This document shows, piece after piece, positions 40,659 through 62,000 of a DNA stretch of 62,000 bases. Positions within the stretch are counted from its first letter, which is position 1. The number at the start of each line of letters is the position of its first letter. Location of the stretch: the NCBI GenBank assembly GCA_012295275.1, contig CM022679.1, positions 30,937,654 to 30,999,653 on the forward strand, read 5' to 3'. A program made the translations under genes and the position numbers. This stretch comes from Chrysomallon squamiferum. Taxonomy: Eukaryota > Mollusca > Gastropoda > Neomphalida > Peltospiridae. Under the pieces are notes generated by a model. The model ran no database searches and was not told where the DNA came from. It saw nothing but the letters and a program-made list of their open reading frames with translations.

Positions 40659-41885
40659 TTATTTTTTTTTTTTTTTGTAGGTGTAGATTTTATTTCTAAT
40701 ATAATTTTTTCTATAAATATATATTTGAATGTATGTTTGTTTTTTCATTAAATGGGTTGAGTGAAGTTTCTAAATTTCTGTCGTTATATTCTAAAACATA
40801 GAAACAAACATGTAACTTTTTAAAAACTTACCTGAACGATTTAATCTTGTTTACAAAGAGTCAGATTTTGAGCTTGCGTTTGGACACAAAGCTTCATGGT
40901 GTAGACTGTATCTTAATCAGTAAAATATGTTTTACCGCGTTAGTGGCAAATATTTGTCTGGACTGAAGAGATGAGATATTTTCTAACCGGTGATCAGTGA
41001 ATGGATAAGAGTAGCATGGAGTCTTTGCATTTGTCCCTCTAAAATCTTTTATAGGAACCCATATGAAAAACTAATAATAATTAATATTGAAATATTTCGA
41101 GGTCTTTTGGTTTATTTTACAGATTTGTTAGGGACGTTGTACCTTGAAGTATCCGTAGGAAAAATAGACGACTCGAAACTGGAAAGCTCAATTCAGACTT
41201 TACTTTCCAGTCGCCTTGGTTCGAGCAAAGCGAAATATTTGAATATTTCACTGTCCATGAAGAAAATGTATGGACAAAATGGGTGAGATAAATGTTTTAT
41301 ATTAAATATTAAATCTATTACATCTGTTGATAATCAGCCGAAGGAAAGCACGGCACTGTTATACGACTTTCAGCTTTGTGTATACGTGTTGTATGAATTA
41401 TTTCTATGAACATATCAATCACTTTTAATGTTTTTTTTATGTTAAATATGTAAACCCGGACGTGCTTTACCACACCCCAAATATAATATAATCTTTAATC
41501 GATTCTGTTAAATGGTTTCTTACTATGCGTTGAATACCAGATTGTGTATTCTAGTTTGAAAACGTTCTCAGGAATATGGATGAAATTATTTTCAAAACCT
41601 CTGTAAAATATTACTACAGATAATAGGACAATTATTTGCAGAACAATGTTCTTCCAATATTTGTGTAATCTTTGGATATAATTAAATAATATAATTTTGA
41701 CATTACCCTTAACATCCATTTCAAATTTATTATATATTATTATTAGTATTAGTATTAGTGTTAGTATTAGTATTAGAATTATTTTTGCTACTGTTAGTTC
41801 TTTTGTTATAACTCATATTGGATGTAAGCCTTAGTGAATTTGTAAATGTGATTAAAACATTTAGATTTTTATTATTATTATTATT

Positions 41886-41917
<32 letters not shown>

Positions 41918-43411
41918 GAGCAGAGAACAGGTCACTGAAGTTTCTGTTAACGTAAGATCGTCCACTAACGTGGTTAACAGTGAACAGGTTGGCAAAGCTT
42001 TGAACGAAATCTCGAAATCTGGTGACACGCTGCCTTACAAGATGTACCATGGCAATGTCCGAAACAGCCCACCTGAAACAAACACAGTAAGTCACGCATA
42101 CGTATTTCTTTAACTATTAATCTGTTCTAGCATGCACACATACGCATGCCCATAAACATATCTTTTACTAAATTATGTATTATACATAAACTCTTCTAAG
42201 CATGTTTTTCTCTGTATTTTCCTATTATGCATAACTACAGTTATGTAGATTTCTTTTTCAATGTTTTATACTATATATAAACTTGACACTGCATGACTTT
42301 TTACATTTTGCATGAACGTATCGCAATATGTTTTTTTGTTTGTATATTTTATATTTTACGTTACATAAATATACTTATATATAAAAAAAATTATATTTTA
42401 TACTATATAAAAACTTGATCTGTTTTAATTTTAAACCCTAAATGTTTTTTTATATTTTGTATATAAATATTATAATGTTTTTTTTTCAATATTTTACACT
42501 ATATAAATGTATCTAACTAAATTTTATCTACTTATCTAGACTTTTTTCTATTTTAGACTGTACACAAATACTGTTATCCAAACATATATTTTTGCTTATT
42601 TTAAAACAGACTGAAGTTAAGCAAACTGCTATAATTGCTGGAGTGAGCTCTGCTTTAGGAGTTCTGTTGATAGTCATCACAATTTACTTTTGTGTCGCAG
42701 GTAAGTAAACCTATTGTTCTTTCATTTCACCTGTGTGCAGATAAATAAAACTGTTGTTACTGGCATGTAATAGTTTGCAAAAATGTCATTGTTTATGATT
42801 GGCTAGGTAGATGAGCATATGTTTGTATATGTTTGTATGTAAATAAAAATACATTTGTATATATGTGTGATTTGTGTGTATTTAATGTTTGCCAAAATGT
42901 TCAATATTTATGACTAGGCATGTATGTATGTATGTTCTCTATGTATGTATGTGTGTGTGTATGTATGTTTGTGTGTGAATATATGGATTTATATTCATGC
43001 AAATGCTTATGTATGCATACCTAGTTTAAAATGTGAATTTACGTAGATATGTATGTATGAATGGGTGAATGTATGTATGTATCCATACATCAAGTCGGTT
43101 TTATCTCTGTATATATCTACATATGAGACCACAAAAGTTGTATGTCTGTGAATGTGCACAAACGAATGCTTTTTTGTCTGTATGTCTTGTGTTATGCTTT
43201 CCATTCAAATGTTAATCAGTTTGTTGACAACTGTCAATTCAGAAATATTTTTGTTTTCAGAAAAAGAACACCTCGACGAGATGTTGAGACACAGAACATT
43301 ATAATAATTGACAAAGAGTCACTCCAAGAACGAAACAAAACTGTCGATACATTGGAAAAGACTTTTGAAAATGCGATATACGAAAAATACAGCTTCATAG
43401 AACACCAGTAA
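31686..43411 (+). CDS. DSL/EGF Notch-ligand-like membrane protein A (giant EGF array)
   Basis: Predicted Delta/Jagged-type ligand. Exons: 31686-31742 (signal peptide [19 protein letters not shown]), 32025-32164, 32653-32770, 33385-33536, 34010-34143, 35265-35419, 35894-40519, 41123-41282, 41924-42086, 42610-42700 or 42704, 43261-43411. Exons 2-5 encode an MNNL domain and a six-Cys DSL domain (from [12 protein letters not shown] to GYTGSSC). Exon 6 starts the EGFs. Exon 7 holds 38 tandem calcium-binding EGFs of 38 residues plus flanking ones, about 41 in all. Exons 8-9 resemble a SEA-like juxtamembrane module, exon 10 is the TM ([20 protein letters not shown]) and exon 11 a short basic tail. 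About 1,980 residues if the frame is intact. Two oddities: a 2-nt frameshift near 39735, and a tandem GTAAGTAA donor after the TM. Usual ligands have far fewer EGFs. Confidence 0.9.
32025..34143 (+). other. MNNL and DSL domain exons of gene A
   Basis: Four exons. MNNL (Notch-ligand N-terminal C2-like domain): starts [16 protein letters not shown], with cysteines in [11 protein letters not shown] and FKICFKYL, then [11 protein letters not shown] and [12 protein letters not shown]. The DSL domain continues from [14 protein letters not shown] through DVHCPAPRP to GQKQCKPG, completed in the next exon; its six cysteines follow family spacing. These domains bind Notch in known ligands. Confidence 0.85.
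33560..34005. repeat. TTA/TCA-rich tract in gene A intron 4
   Basis: Nearly the whole intron is interrupted TTA, TTG and TCA trinucleotide DNA. The matching intron of gene B (51838-52249) is likewise AAT/TAC trinucleotide DNA, so the tract probably predates the duplication. Confidence 0.8.
34144..35264 (+). other. Gene A intron 5, with a segment conserved in gene B
   Basis: Parts (about 34365-34480 and 34640-34810) match intron 5 of gene B (about 51245-51690) in the same sense. CATA-rich microsatellite DNA lies at 34868-34970, and A- and T-rich runs precede the next exon. Confidence 0.65.
35584..35815. repeat. CATA tetranucleotide microsatellite, gene A intron 6
   Basis: A CATACATA run, pure at about 35592-35632 and interrupted further on. 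A similar tract sits at 34868-34970 in the previous intron. Confidence 0.9.
35966..40305 (+). repeat. 38 tandem 114-bp units, each one calcium-binding EGF
   Basis: The span is 38 x 114 bp plus 6 bp (a duplicated Asn-Pro in unit 23) plus a 2-bp insertion (end of unit 33). Each unit encodes D-[IV]-N-E-C, six cysteines and GYTGTNCE. By eye, 21 units have the C-x4-[ST]-C O-fucose motif (for example CKHNGTC). Sixteen have DGNC-type instead, of which 11 contain an N-C-T sequon, and one has Arg. Many have C-x-S-x-P-C (O-glucose), and nearly all have the Tyr-Thr-Gly of the O-GlcNAc site. Units alternate roughly between DVNEC and DINEC types. Near-identity implies recent expansion or gene conversion. 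Confidence 0.95.
40520..41122 (+). other. Gene A intron 7
   Basis: Starts GTAAGT at 40520. Holds a TTTC-rich run and a (TTA) microsatellite at 40600-40660, then unique sequence without a recognisable exon before the TTTTACAG acceptor. Confidence 0.7.
42701..43260 (+). other. Gene A intron 10, opens with a tandem donor GTAAGTAA
   Basis: Donors at 42701 (GTAAGT) and 42705 (GTAAAC) are 4 nt apart and select different frames for the tail exon. The rest is GTAT-rich DNA at 42825-43080. The acceptor is TTTTTGTTTTCAG, ending 43260. Confidence 0.6.
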
Positions 43412-54326
<10,915 letters not shown>

Positions 54327-54467
54327 CTTTTAATCAGTTAGGGTGTACTGTAACAACCACTACACAGATTAACATTAATATCACGAGATCATAATTTTAT
54401 CATCACACAGATAGCTCAGTGAATAAGAGATTAAAGTTTCAAAGGACATTTATCACCTTTTCAACAG

Positions 54468-54508
<41 letters not shown>

Positions 54509-55814
54509 TAACTTATTTAAGAAAGATAATTGGAGAGGCATATCAAAAAAAAAAAAAAAATGTGTTTGAAATACCAAAATGTTCATACCCTGTTGTATTT
54601 ATAACATGTATCTATTGTTATTTGGATTTTTATAATAATGATGATGTCTCGCTATTCTAAGCACAGATGTTTAGCAGTTTCATTATAACTGATATACAAA
54701 TGACTTTAGTTAAAATTCAAAACAAAAATACGAAATTAATTAAATTTGATTTATTAAACCATCGGAAATTATCATTAATATTTCTTTCATTTCTGTATCA
54801 CAAACATTATTCATAATTAAAATCAGTTTAACATGTAACTTTTACAATTCATCTTAAGCAATTGAAAAAAAAAAAAAAAAAAAAAATTAAAATAAAAATA
54901 AGAATTAAATTAAAAAAAATAAAAAATAAAATAAAATTAAAAAAAAAAATAAAAATAAAAAAATTCAATAAATAAATAAATAAAATTAAATTAAATTAAA
55001 AAATTAAATAAAATTAAAAAATAATAATAAAAATAAAAATATCAATAAATAAATAAATAAATAAATAATAATAATAAAAGATAATAATAATAATAATAAT
55101 GATGATGATGATGATGATAATAATAACAATAATAAAAAGAAATAATTAAAAAGGATTCAAATTCAGTAAACTTCTAATAAACTATTATATTATGATGGAC
55201 AAAAAGAATGAAGGAAAAAGATTAGATTTCATTATAATATTAAAATAAATAAATAAATAAAAAATGTAAAGACAAATGAATCAGCTTACCTACAGACTTT
55301 AAGTATTTTACAATAATAATATGATGAAACAATGATATGAGGATAGCGAAAGGCAGAATGCGTGCATACATACGTACATACATACATACATACATATATA
55401 CTTTATTTTTTAAAGCAAATAAAAATGTGATATTAGAAAAAAAATATACAGAATCATATCTAGTCAAGGTACAAAATACAAAAATAAAAAGTAGTTTTAG
55501 CAAGGGAGAGCAATCTAGTTCAATGAGATTGAACTTGGGGAACAAAAAAAAAAAGCATAATAACATTTCTTACGCATAACTTTATAAAATTAGATGTTGT
55601 TCCCGAGAGAGAGAGAGAGAGAGAGAGAAACACCAGAGAAAAAAAAAAATAATAATAATAAAAAAAATAAAATAAAAAACGACTGAATAGTTCTACATGG
55701 GAGCATGTTAAAAAATTACCAAAACTACATCCATAAAATAACTGTTTGTAATTTTCAATGAACCGGAGATAAGATAATAAAAAAATATATATTATTCACA
55801 TAATAATATAATAA

Positions 55815-55845
<31 letters not shown>

Positions 55846-55903
55846 ATTTCGGTTCATTGTTTTTTTTTCCTGATATACGTGTTCATGTATATGCAAAGGG
55901 AGA
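54327..55903. other. Intergenic, gene B 5' side to UROC1 3' end
   Basis: Presumed promoter of gene B (minus strand) and 3' flank of urocanate hydratase. Mostly low complexity: (TTA) 54471-54508, A-rich 54865-55080, GAT/AAT 55080-55140, CATA 55370-55395, GA 55606-55629, AAAT 55810-55848. A tRNA A-box-like string (TAGCTCAGTG) lies at about 54412. No gene found. Confidence 0.6.
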
Positions 55904-58900
55904 TCACTCAGTGTTTGAGATAACTCTGTCTAGAACTGACGTATCTGAAACGTGGTAAGGAACGGTGACTTTAAGTCTCGAATCTTTTTCCATCGCTCGA
56001 CGAATTGTCATTTCTGCATTACTGTTTCCTGACCAGCTTCTTCTCGCGACCTAAAATCATTTTTGGAGTATTTTGATTTTAAGTCTGAATATGAAATTAT
56101 TAAAACATCACTGAAGTAAACCCATTACGTTCTGTGCATACTTGTTTTATTTTCTTTCTTTCATACTTTTTTTTGTTTGTTTGTTAAAATGGACAGGTGG
56201 TAGTTAATTAAAAAAAAAGGTATATGTGTTTGTATATATGTATGTATGTCTGTCTATATGTATAATGTATGTATGTATGAATACATACATATATATATAT
56301 ATTTACTTCTAAATAACTTCTTTTATCTTTGAAGCGTACATTTGATGATTTTAACAAATATTCTAAATATATGGTGAACCTTTATATCATATTATTTTAG
56401 ATACCATCCTTTAAGAATAATAAAATGTTTAACTCATATAGGAAAGCTAATGTCATACTAAAGACATGGAGATCATGCCGGAACGGGAAATTATACAGTG
56501 AAACCGAAAAGACCGAGATAACAACTTACCCCATTATTGACATCCCAGGACAGCATTCGTTTTGCTTTTTCTTCTGCCTCCTGTAATACCAGATTTACAA
56601 AGTTCCATTAGACACGAATTAAAAGGTAAACTGTGAATATATGTAGACTGCAGTGTTTAAATAAACGTACTAATCACTTAATAGATAAATACTGATGGAA
56701 ATATAAACAAATATTGCTATGAGTCAATGAGAAAAAAGTATATATACTAGCGAGAAATTTTAAGAGTTTATATAATAACTTACCACTGATCCGTCCAAAA
56801 CAAGACCAAACCCTCCATTTGTTACTTCACCCCTGAAAAAAAGTAATTGCATTTATTTTAATCACTTTTAAATTTTATAAACTGAAAATACGGCGCATTA
56901 TCATATATTATTGAACGCAAACGTTTATTAACTACATTAGTATTGTGAACATGTTTGTCGTGTATCTAGATAATCTAAGTGAATTGTAACTCAAAACTGT
57001 TTGACTGAAAATGGTACACACCATCTGTTTAGTGGACTGAACAATTTTACTCACCTTCTACAAAAAATGAACTGAAATGTTATATCTATATCAGTTAAAT
57101 GAAAATGCTAACATTTTACTTTACTGAACTGAAAATATTACTCCATACACAAATTAGTAAACTGAAGCTGTTAATCACCTCTCTGTTAATGAACTACAAA
57201 CGTGAATCACTTCTGTAAATTCATTAACAAAACAAGTTACTCACCAGCCAACACCTCCTCCGTTGTGTAAAGCCACCCAGGAGGCTCCTCTGAAACTGTC
57301 TCCTATCACGTTCTGAACTGCCATGTCTGTAAATTCACATATTTCTCTTTTTAAAACATTGCTTAACAATCTTTGTTTAACGATAACGTAAATGTTTTTC
57401 GCAAATTTCTGTTTTAACTGTTATTTGATGTGAAAAATAGAATATGTAACTGAATTTCATTGGAAAAAAAGCATTAAAAAAAAAAAGACTTGCTAAGGAC
57501 TGTGTTCCTTTAATTCTCAAGTAAATTTTTAAGGATCTCTCCTGAATCTCTGTTATGTTTCTCTAAGCTGTATTCCAGTGTTCACGCCTGTTAAGTATCA
57601 GTATTAGTTAATGCAGAATCGTGTTTGGTTTGGACGAATTACCTGCACAGAATGCAGAGCCGTCGTAGATGTTCGACGTTTCTCGGAAAGGGCTGTCAGT
57701 TCCACTCACGTCATGGTGGTCTCGGCTTAATACAACAGGACCCTTTGATTTTTTTTATTTGAAAAATAAAAAAAATATTTGAGATTTTTTACATTCTTAA
57801 CATATTTAACAAACACACACACATATTAATTTCTAAAACGTATTCTAATGTGATTTGGTATGATCGAAGTACTAGTGAATAAGATGACAATGACGATGAT
57901 TACGATGATGATGATGATGATGATGGAATAAGAAGGATTACATATTTGTTAATGTATTTCACACTGAAGAGTTTTACCTTTATTTTTCCTGCAGCGATGG
58001 CTTTATTAAAGGCGACGGCAATGCGACTTCTTCCTTCTTCATTAGAATACAAGATTCTAGCCTGGGATCCAACAACCTGAAGAAAACCGAACAGACAGTG
58101 TTCATGAGATCATTCTGCAGTTTGAGCTGTGCATTTTATACTGATATTACTTTCTCACAAGAGGATTGGATGGTAAAAATAATGCTTTTCCAACATGGGG
58201 TGGCAGTAAGTCCTGATCGTTATGGTTTAATGACATAAAAAGCGATGACTGAAACGATATCACGAAACAGGTTTCACTTTTTTTTTTTTTTTTTGGGACA
58301 AACTTTTTCTGAATATTTTTACCTATAAAGACAGATATTTTATACACACTCACTCAGGCACAGACAGACATACACATACACTTTCACGCAGTTACACAGA
58401 TACTCACATTCAAATATATAGATACACTTTTATACATAGATACACACATTCTCTCACACATAGTGACACACAAAGATATGGACTCCATCGCTCACACACA
58501 GATACGCTGTTTCAAAGAAATACTGAACTTCTCACCAGATTATGACCAGAAGCGTCACGAATCCACCGAATATTGTCTCTGTATTGTTGTTTTACCAGTT
58601 CTGGGGCTGGGAGAAAAAATAATTTTGTTAATCAGTTACATACAGTATTTCTTATAATCGTACATTTTACATTGTTCATGTGATAAGTGTTATGATATTA
58701 CATTCTTCATTATATAATGTTACAGTATTCGTTTGAAAAAATTATTTAGTTGATAAAATGCTTCACAAATATTATTCATTGGATAAGGTTACACAATACA
58801 TTTTTTTTAATGGTTTTATTGATTTCATAATGTTACACATTACCTTATTCATTTGATAATATTACACATTATATTACTTGTTTGATAATGAACTACACAT

Positions 58901-59447
58901 ACCATTATTTGTTTCATAATGTGCGACTTTTTACACTGTTTTATAATGTGCTACCTATTACTGTATTCGTTTTATAATGTGCTACACAATACTTTATTCA
59001 TTTGATAATGTCCTTCACATTTTATCAGTTGTTTCATAATGTGCTAGATATTACGTTAAGCAATCTGCTATATTGAAAGGAGAATCCCCAGTTTAATTTT
59101 ATACTACTTTCTAGCTCTGGTTTAACCGTGTAGTGTAAATGTTTTCTGTGTTTTAATGAACTCACCTTCTCTCATTATCTCTTCCATCACATCCCCTGCA
59201 ATATCATCAGTGACAGCCAGGTCGTCTTTGTCACCTGACGTACAAACCCATCTACAAATATATATCTTGTGTGAATCCATTTGAAAATAAAATAGAATGA
59301 TATTGTTTTGATATGATCATCATCACCATCGTTGTAGTAGTAGTAGTAATAATAATAATAATAATAATAATATCATTATTGTTGCTTTTATCATCATCCT
59401 CATCATCATTTTTATCATTATTATTATTATTATATTTATTTTTTATA

Positions 59448-59490
<43 letters not shown>

Positions 59491-59921
59491 ATTATTACTA
59501 TATTTATTTTTTATTTTTATATATTATATTTATTTTTTAATTTTATACATTTTTTATTTACTTATTATTTACTAACTGACATATCATTATCTTCATCAAA
59601 CCGATGTTATAATACAAACGATCGTTACTTCACGTGACAAATAATGACCATTTACTATATACTATATGTCATAACCTACCTGAACGGTCCGAACCCAAGT
59701 GAAAATATGTCGCCCATGATGTCCTGAACGTAAGACGGATAGCGGAACTTTGTGCCATGAAGTCCACTCGACTTCCCAACATCAGCCCCTGGAACGTTCA
59801 TCATTTCAACAGAACATAATTAAATACTGGGATCAAACAGTTGGATTTTTACTTAAAGAATGGATAAAAAGAGAAATATAAAGGAGAAAAAAAAGTGGAA
59901 AGCAAAAGGAAACCCACGAAA

Positions 59922-59980
<59 letters not shown>

Positions 59981-61353
59981 ATATAATAAATAAATACAAA
60001 TAAATAAATATAATAAATAAAAATAAATAAATAAATACAAATAAATAAATAAATAAATAAATAAATGTCATTTAAATGTAATAATAATCATAACTTTAAA
60101 GATACATTTATGATTATCAGCCCATTCTCATGATACATGAAAATAAGTGAAAATAACGTTTTAAAAGTACGAAAATGGAATAGAATAGAACAGAAATATT
60201 CAGAAAACTCATTTCATTATACCTGCTCTGCTACATTCCAAGAGAAAAGCGTTTCCATAGTCCCAGAAAAACATACCACTGTCTGCTAACTCGTTTATAG
60301 CTTTTATCTGTCTTTGTAAACTGTAAAATACGAATCTTTTTACATATAATTTGTGTTTGTAAACTGTAAAATACGAATCTTTTTACATATAATTTGTTTT
60401 TGTAAACTGTAAAATACGAATCTTTTTACATATAATCAGTCTTTGTAAACTGTAAAATACGAATCTTTTTACATGTAATTTGTGTTTGTAAACTGTAAAA
60501 TACGAATCTTTTTACATGTAATTTGTGTTTATAAACTGTAAAATACGATAATTTTACATATAATTTGTCTTAGTAAACTGTAAAACAGAAAATCGAACAT
60601 CTAACCAGTTTTTGTAAACTGTAAAACAGAAGAATGTTACATAAAATGCGACCTTGTTGACTGTAAAATACAGCTGCATTTAATCTGTCGTATTAAACTG
60701 AAACATATTACATTTGATTTGCCTTAGTTACCTGTAAAATATTAGATTTAATCTGTCTTTGAATGTGAAAAATACCAGAAAATATATATATATATTTTGT
60801 TTACCTCTCTGTGAATTGTAAAACATATAACATGTGGTAAACTGTAAAATACTAGTAAAAATTATATTTAAACTCTCTCTTTAATGTGCAAAATAGAAAA
60901 CAATAACAAATTTGGTATGTTTTATAAAACTATAGGTCATAGGATAAGTACTTTAAAGAGCTTTTATTTCACATTCTAAAAAAGTCAATGGTATGTGCTT
61001 TCCTGTGTGTGAGAAGGTGCATATTAAAAATATTTTCCTGTTAACAAGAAGTGTCAACTGTATAAACTTAGCTGTTTTGCTCATTATTACTTATTACAGG
61101 TTGTTTTGAAATGAGATAATGTAATAAATTCTGTTAGAATACAAACCTTTCCTGCACCAGTGTTTTGAACTTGACTGGATTCTCATGCATTAGACGTTTT
61201 CCTTCCTCATAACTGACCTAATAAAAAAATTCAAATTTATCACCTTTTTCAGTATTTACATCTCACTTAGTATACGGCCCGTTCTAGTTTTGAAAACAGT
61301 TATTGCCTGTGGTATTTGAAAGTGATAAACTAAAACACAGCAGAGAATAAGTG

Positions 61354-61449
<96 letters not shown>

Positions 61450-61892
61450 CGCGAAGACTGGGTTAAACATGCATCGGTGATACAAAATTATATTATGTGT
61501 TTGGATTATAATAATGTTTTATTATGGATGTTTTGTTTATTTGTAGAGCACTGGTTCGTAACTTCTTTTTTTTTTCTCCATAACTGTCATAAATGTTATA
61601 CTTGTTCTAGGTTTAATTTTATATAGGTCAGAAAATTACTGTGAAAATGAATTATGCAGTGCCGTTATAAAACCTACACCGTTAGTGGCCTCCGTTAGTT
61701 ATTTTCACAGAACTCGAAAGGGTAGTTATCACCCGGGTTGAGAATAACTGTCACAGAGTGTTAATGAATTGCAGGTTACTCACCTGTACGGGGTAATATC
61801 CACCATGAAAGGGATTGTGACACGAAGTCTGGTCTGATCCCATCTCAACAAGTCTTTCTCCTGTCTTCTTGTAATCCTCAACTAGCTTCTCC
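55904..61892 (-). CDS. UROC1: Urocanate hydratase (urocanase), C-terminal half, 5' part outside window
   Basis: Second step of histidine degradation: trans-urocanate plus water gives 4-imidazolone-5-propionate, with NAD+ as tightly bound electrophilic cofactor; cytosolic. Exons in transcript order: 61892-61784, 61217-61147, 60320-60223, 59788-59680, 59251-59166, 58606-58536, 58076-57978, 57742-57643, 57326-57245, 56832-56784, 56580-56530, 56050-55904. Phases agree at every junction; about 357 residues. Diagnostic blocks: DQTSCHNPFHGGYYPVQ, FFWDYGNAFLLE, FRYPSYVQDIMGDIF, GFGPFRWVCTSGD, VVGSQARILYS, PVVLSRDHHDVSGTDSPFRE, DGSAFCADMAVQN, WVALHNGGGVGWGE, NGGFGLVLDGS, MLSWDVNNGVARRSWSGN. These match the animal UROC1 type. 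About the last half of a roughly 675-residue protein is present. The gene continues past 62000. Confidence 0.96.
57040..57244 (-). repeat. Degenerate repeat next to a urocanase donor
   Basis: On the minus strand GTGAGTAA/GTGATT-like strings followed by TTCAGT..A(C/T)TAA recur at the true donor (57244-57239) and near 57209, 57178 and 57054. The copies are strongly diverged, so this is only a probable tandem repeat. Confidence 0.45.
58655..59060. repeat. Degenerate repeat of about 36 bp in urocanase intron
   Basis: Repeated phrases TTCATTTGATAATGT and GTGCTACACATTAC fill most of the intron between the exons at 58536-58606 and 59166-59251. Copies are diverged and spacing irregular. Confidence 0.7.
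59330..59560. repeat. Trinucleotide AT-rich tract in urocanase intron
   Basis: TAG/TAA, TCA and TTA runs, the TTA block being at about 59448-59486. The predicted hydrophobic open frame is an artefact. Confidence 0.9.
59918..60065. repeat. AAAT tetranucleotide microsatellite
   Basis: Long AAAT run with a few interruptions in a urocanase intron. Open frames on the minus strand (Leu-Phe-Ile-Tyr repeats) are artefacts. Confidence 0.95.
60311..60780 (-). repeat. 43-bp minisatellite starting at a urocanase splice acceptor
   Basis: Units begin TTTGTAAACTGTAAAATACG on the + strand. The first overlaps the start of the exon at 60320-60223: sense strand TATTTTACAG, then exon bases TTTACAAA. Five units next to the exon are nearly identical; further into the intron (from about 60530) the copies decay and vary in length. 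Each intact unit therefore carries a copy of the acceptor and the first exon bases. Confidence 0.9.
61358..61446. repeat. (GA) dinucleotide microsatellite
   Basis: Uninterrupted GA run in the urocanase intron between the exons at 61147-61217 and 61784-61892. Confidence 0.97.
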
Positions 61893-62000
61893 CTAGAACA
61901 GATGATTTGTTTGCTGTTGTAGTTACGTCGCGTGTTTCTGCTTATTTTAATTGTCTGTTTCTGTCCATTTGTTTTTTTTGCAATTATGTCCTTACGAAAA
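61893..62000 (-). other. Upstream urocanase intron, cut by the window edge
   Basis: The acceptor TGTTCTAG lies directly before the exon at 61892. The rest is intron; the N-terminal half of the gene must lie to the right. Confidence 0.7.

Overview
This is an animal (metazoan) nuclear genome window. All genes are split by GT-AG introns, and the sequence is very AT-rich and crowded with microsatellites and minisatellites. The gene set (executioner caspase, TIMM23, NAF1, two DSL/EGF Notch-ligand-like genes, urocanate hydratase) fits an invertebrate. A lophotrochozoan such as a mollusc is my best guess, but the window does not prove it. I see no rRNA, tRNA, CRISPR array, viral gene or intact transposon.

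Layout: (1) 1424-13889 (+), the 3' part of an executioner caspase, four exons; the prodomain end lies upstream or outside the window. (2) 14340-18054, intergenic. (3) 18055-21830 (-), complete TIMM23 in seven coding exons. (4) 21831-23447, a 1.6 kb head-to-head promoter region. (5) 23448-29544 (+), complete NAF1 in nine coding exons, with repeat-expanded N- and C-terminal tails. (6) 31686-43411 (+), DSL-EGF gene A, with a single 4.6 kb exon holding 38 tandem EGF units of 114 bp. (7) 45200-54326 (-), DSL-EGF gene B, an inverted convergent paralog with matching exon structure but only four array-type EGF units. (8) 55904-61892 (-), the C-terminal half of urocanate hydratase in 12 exons, running off the right edge.

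The genes do not form one pathway. Genes A and B are a young inverted duplication predicted to make type I membrane Notch ligands (MNNL, DSL, EGFs, a SEA-like juxtamembrane module, TM, short tail). Gene A has about 41 EGF modules, a Notch-receptor-like number rather than that of a usual Delta/Jagged ligand. It also carries a 2-nt frameshift and an unusual tandem splice donor ahead of its tail exon.

The most unusual pattern is minisatellites that include or abut splice sites. About 41 copies of a 52-bp unit carrying GTAAGT start exactly at a gene B donor. A 43-bp unit carrying TTTTACAG and the first exon bases starts at a urocanase acceptor and decays with distance. A 22-bp unit carrying TTATTTCAG ends just before a caspase acceptor. 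A fourth, decayed case may exist in urocanase, and in NAF1 a repeat straddles the stop codon. This looks like a recurrent process that amplifies exon-edge sequence into the neighbouring non-coding DNA.
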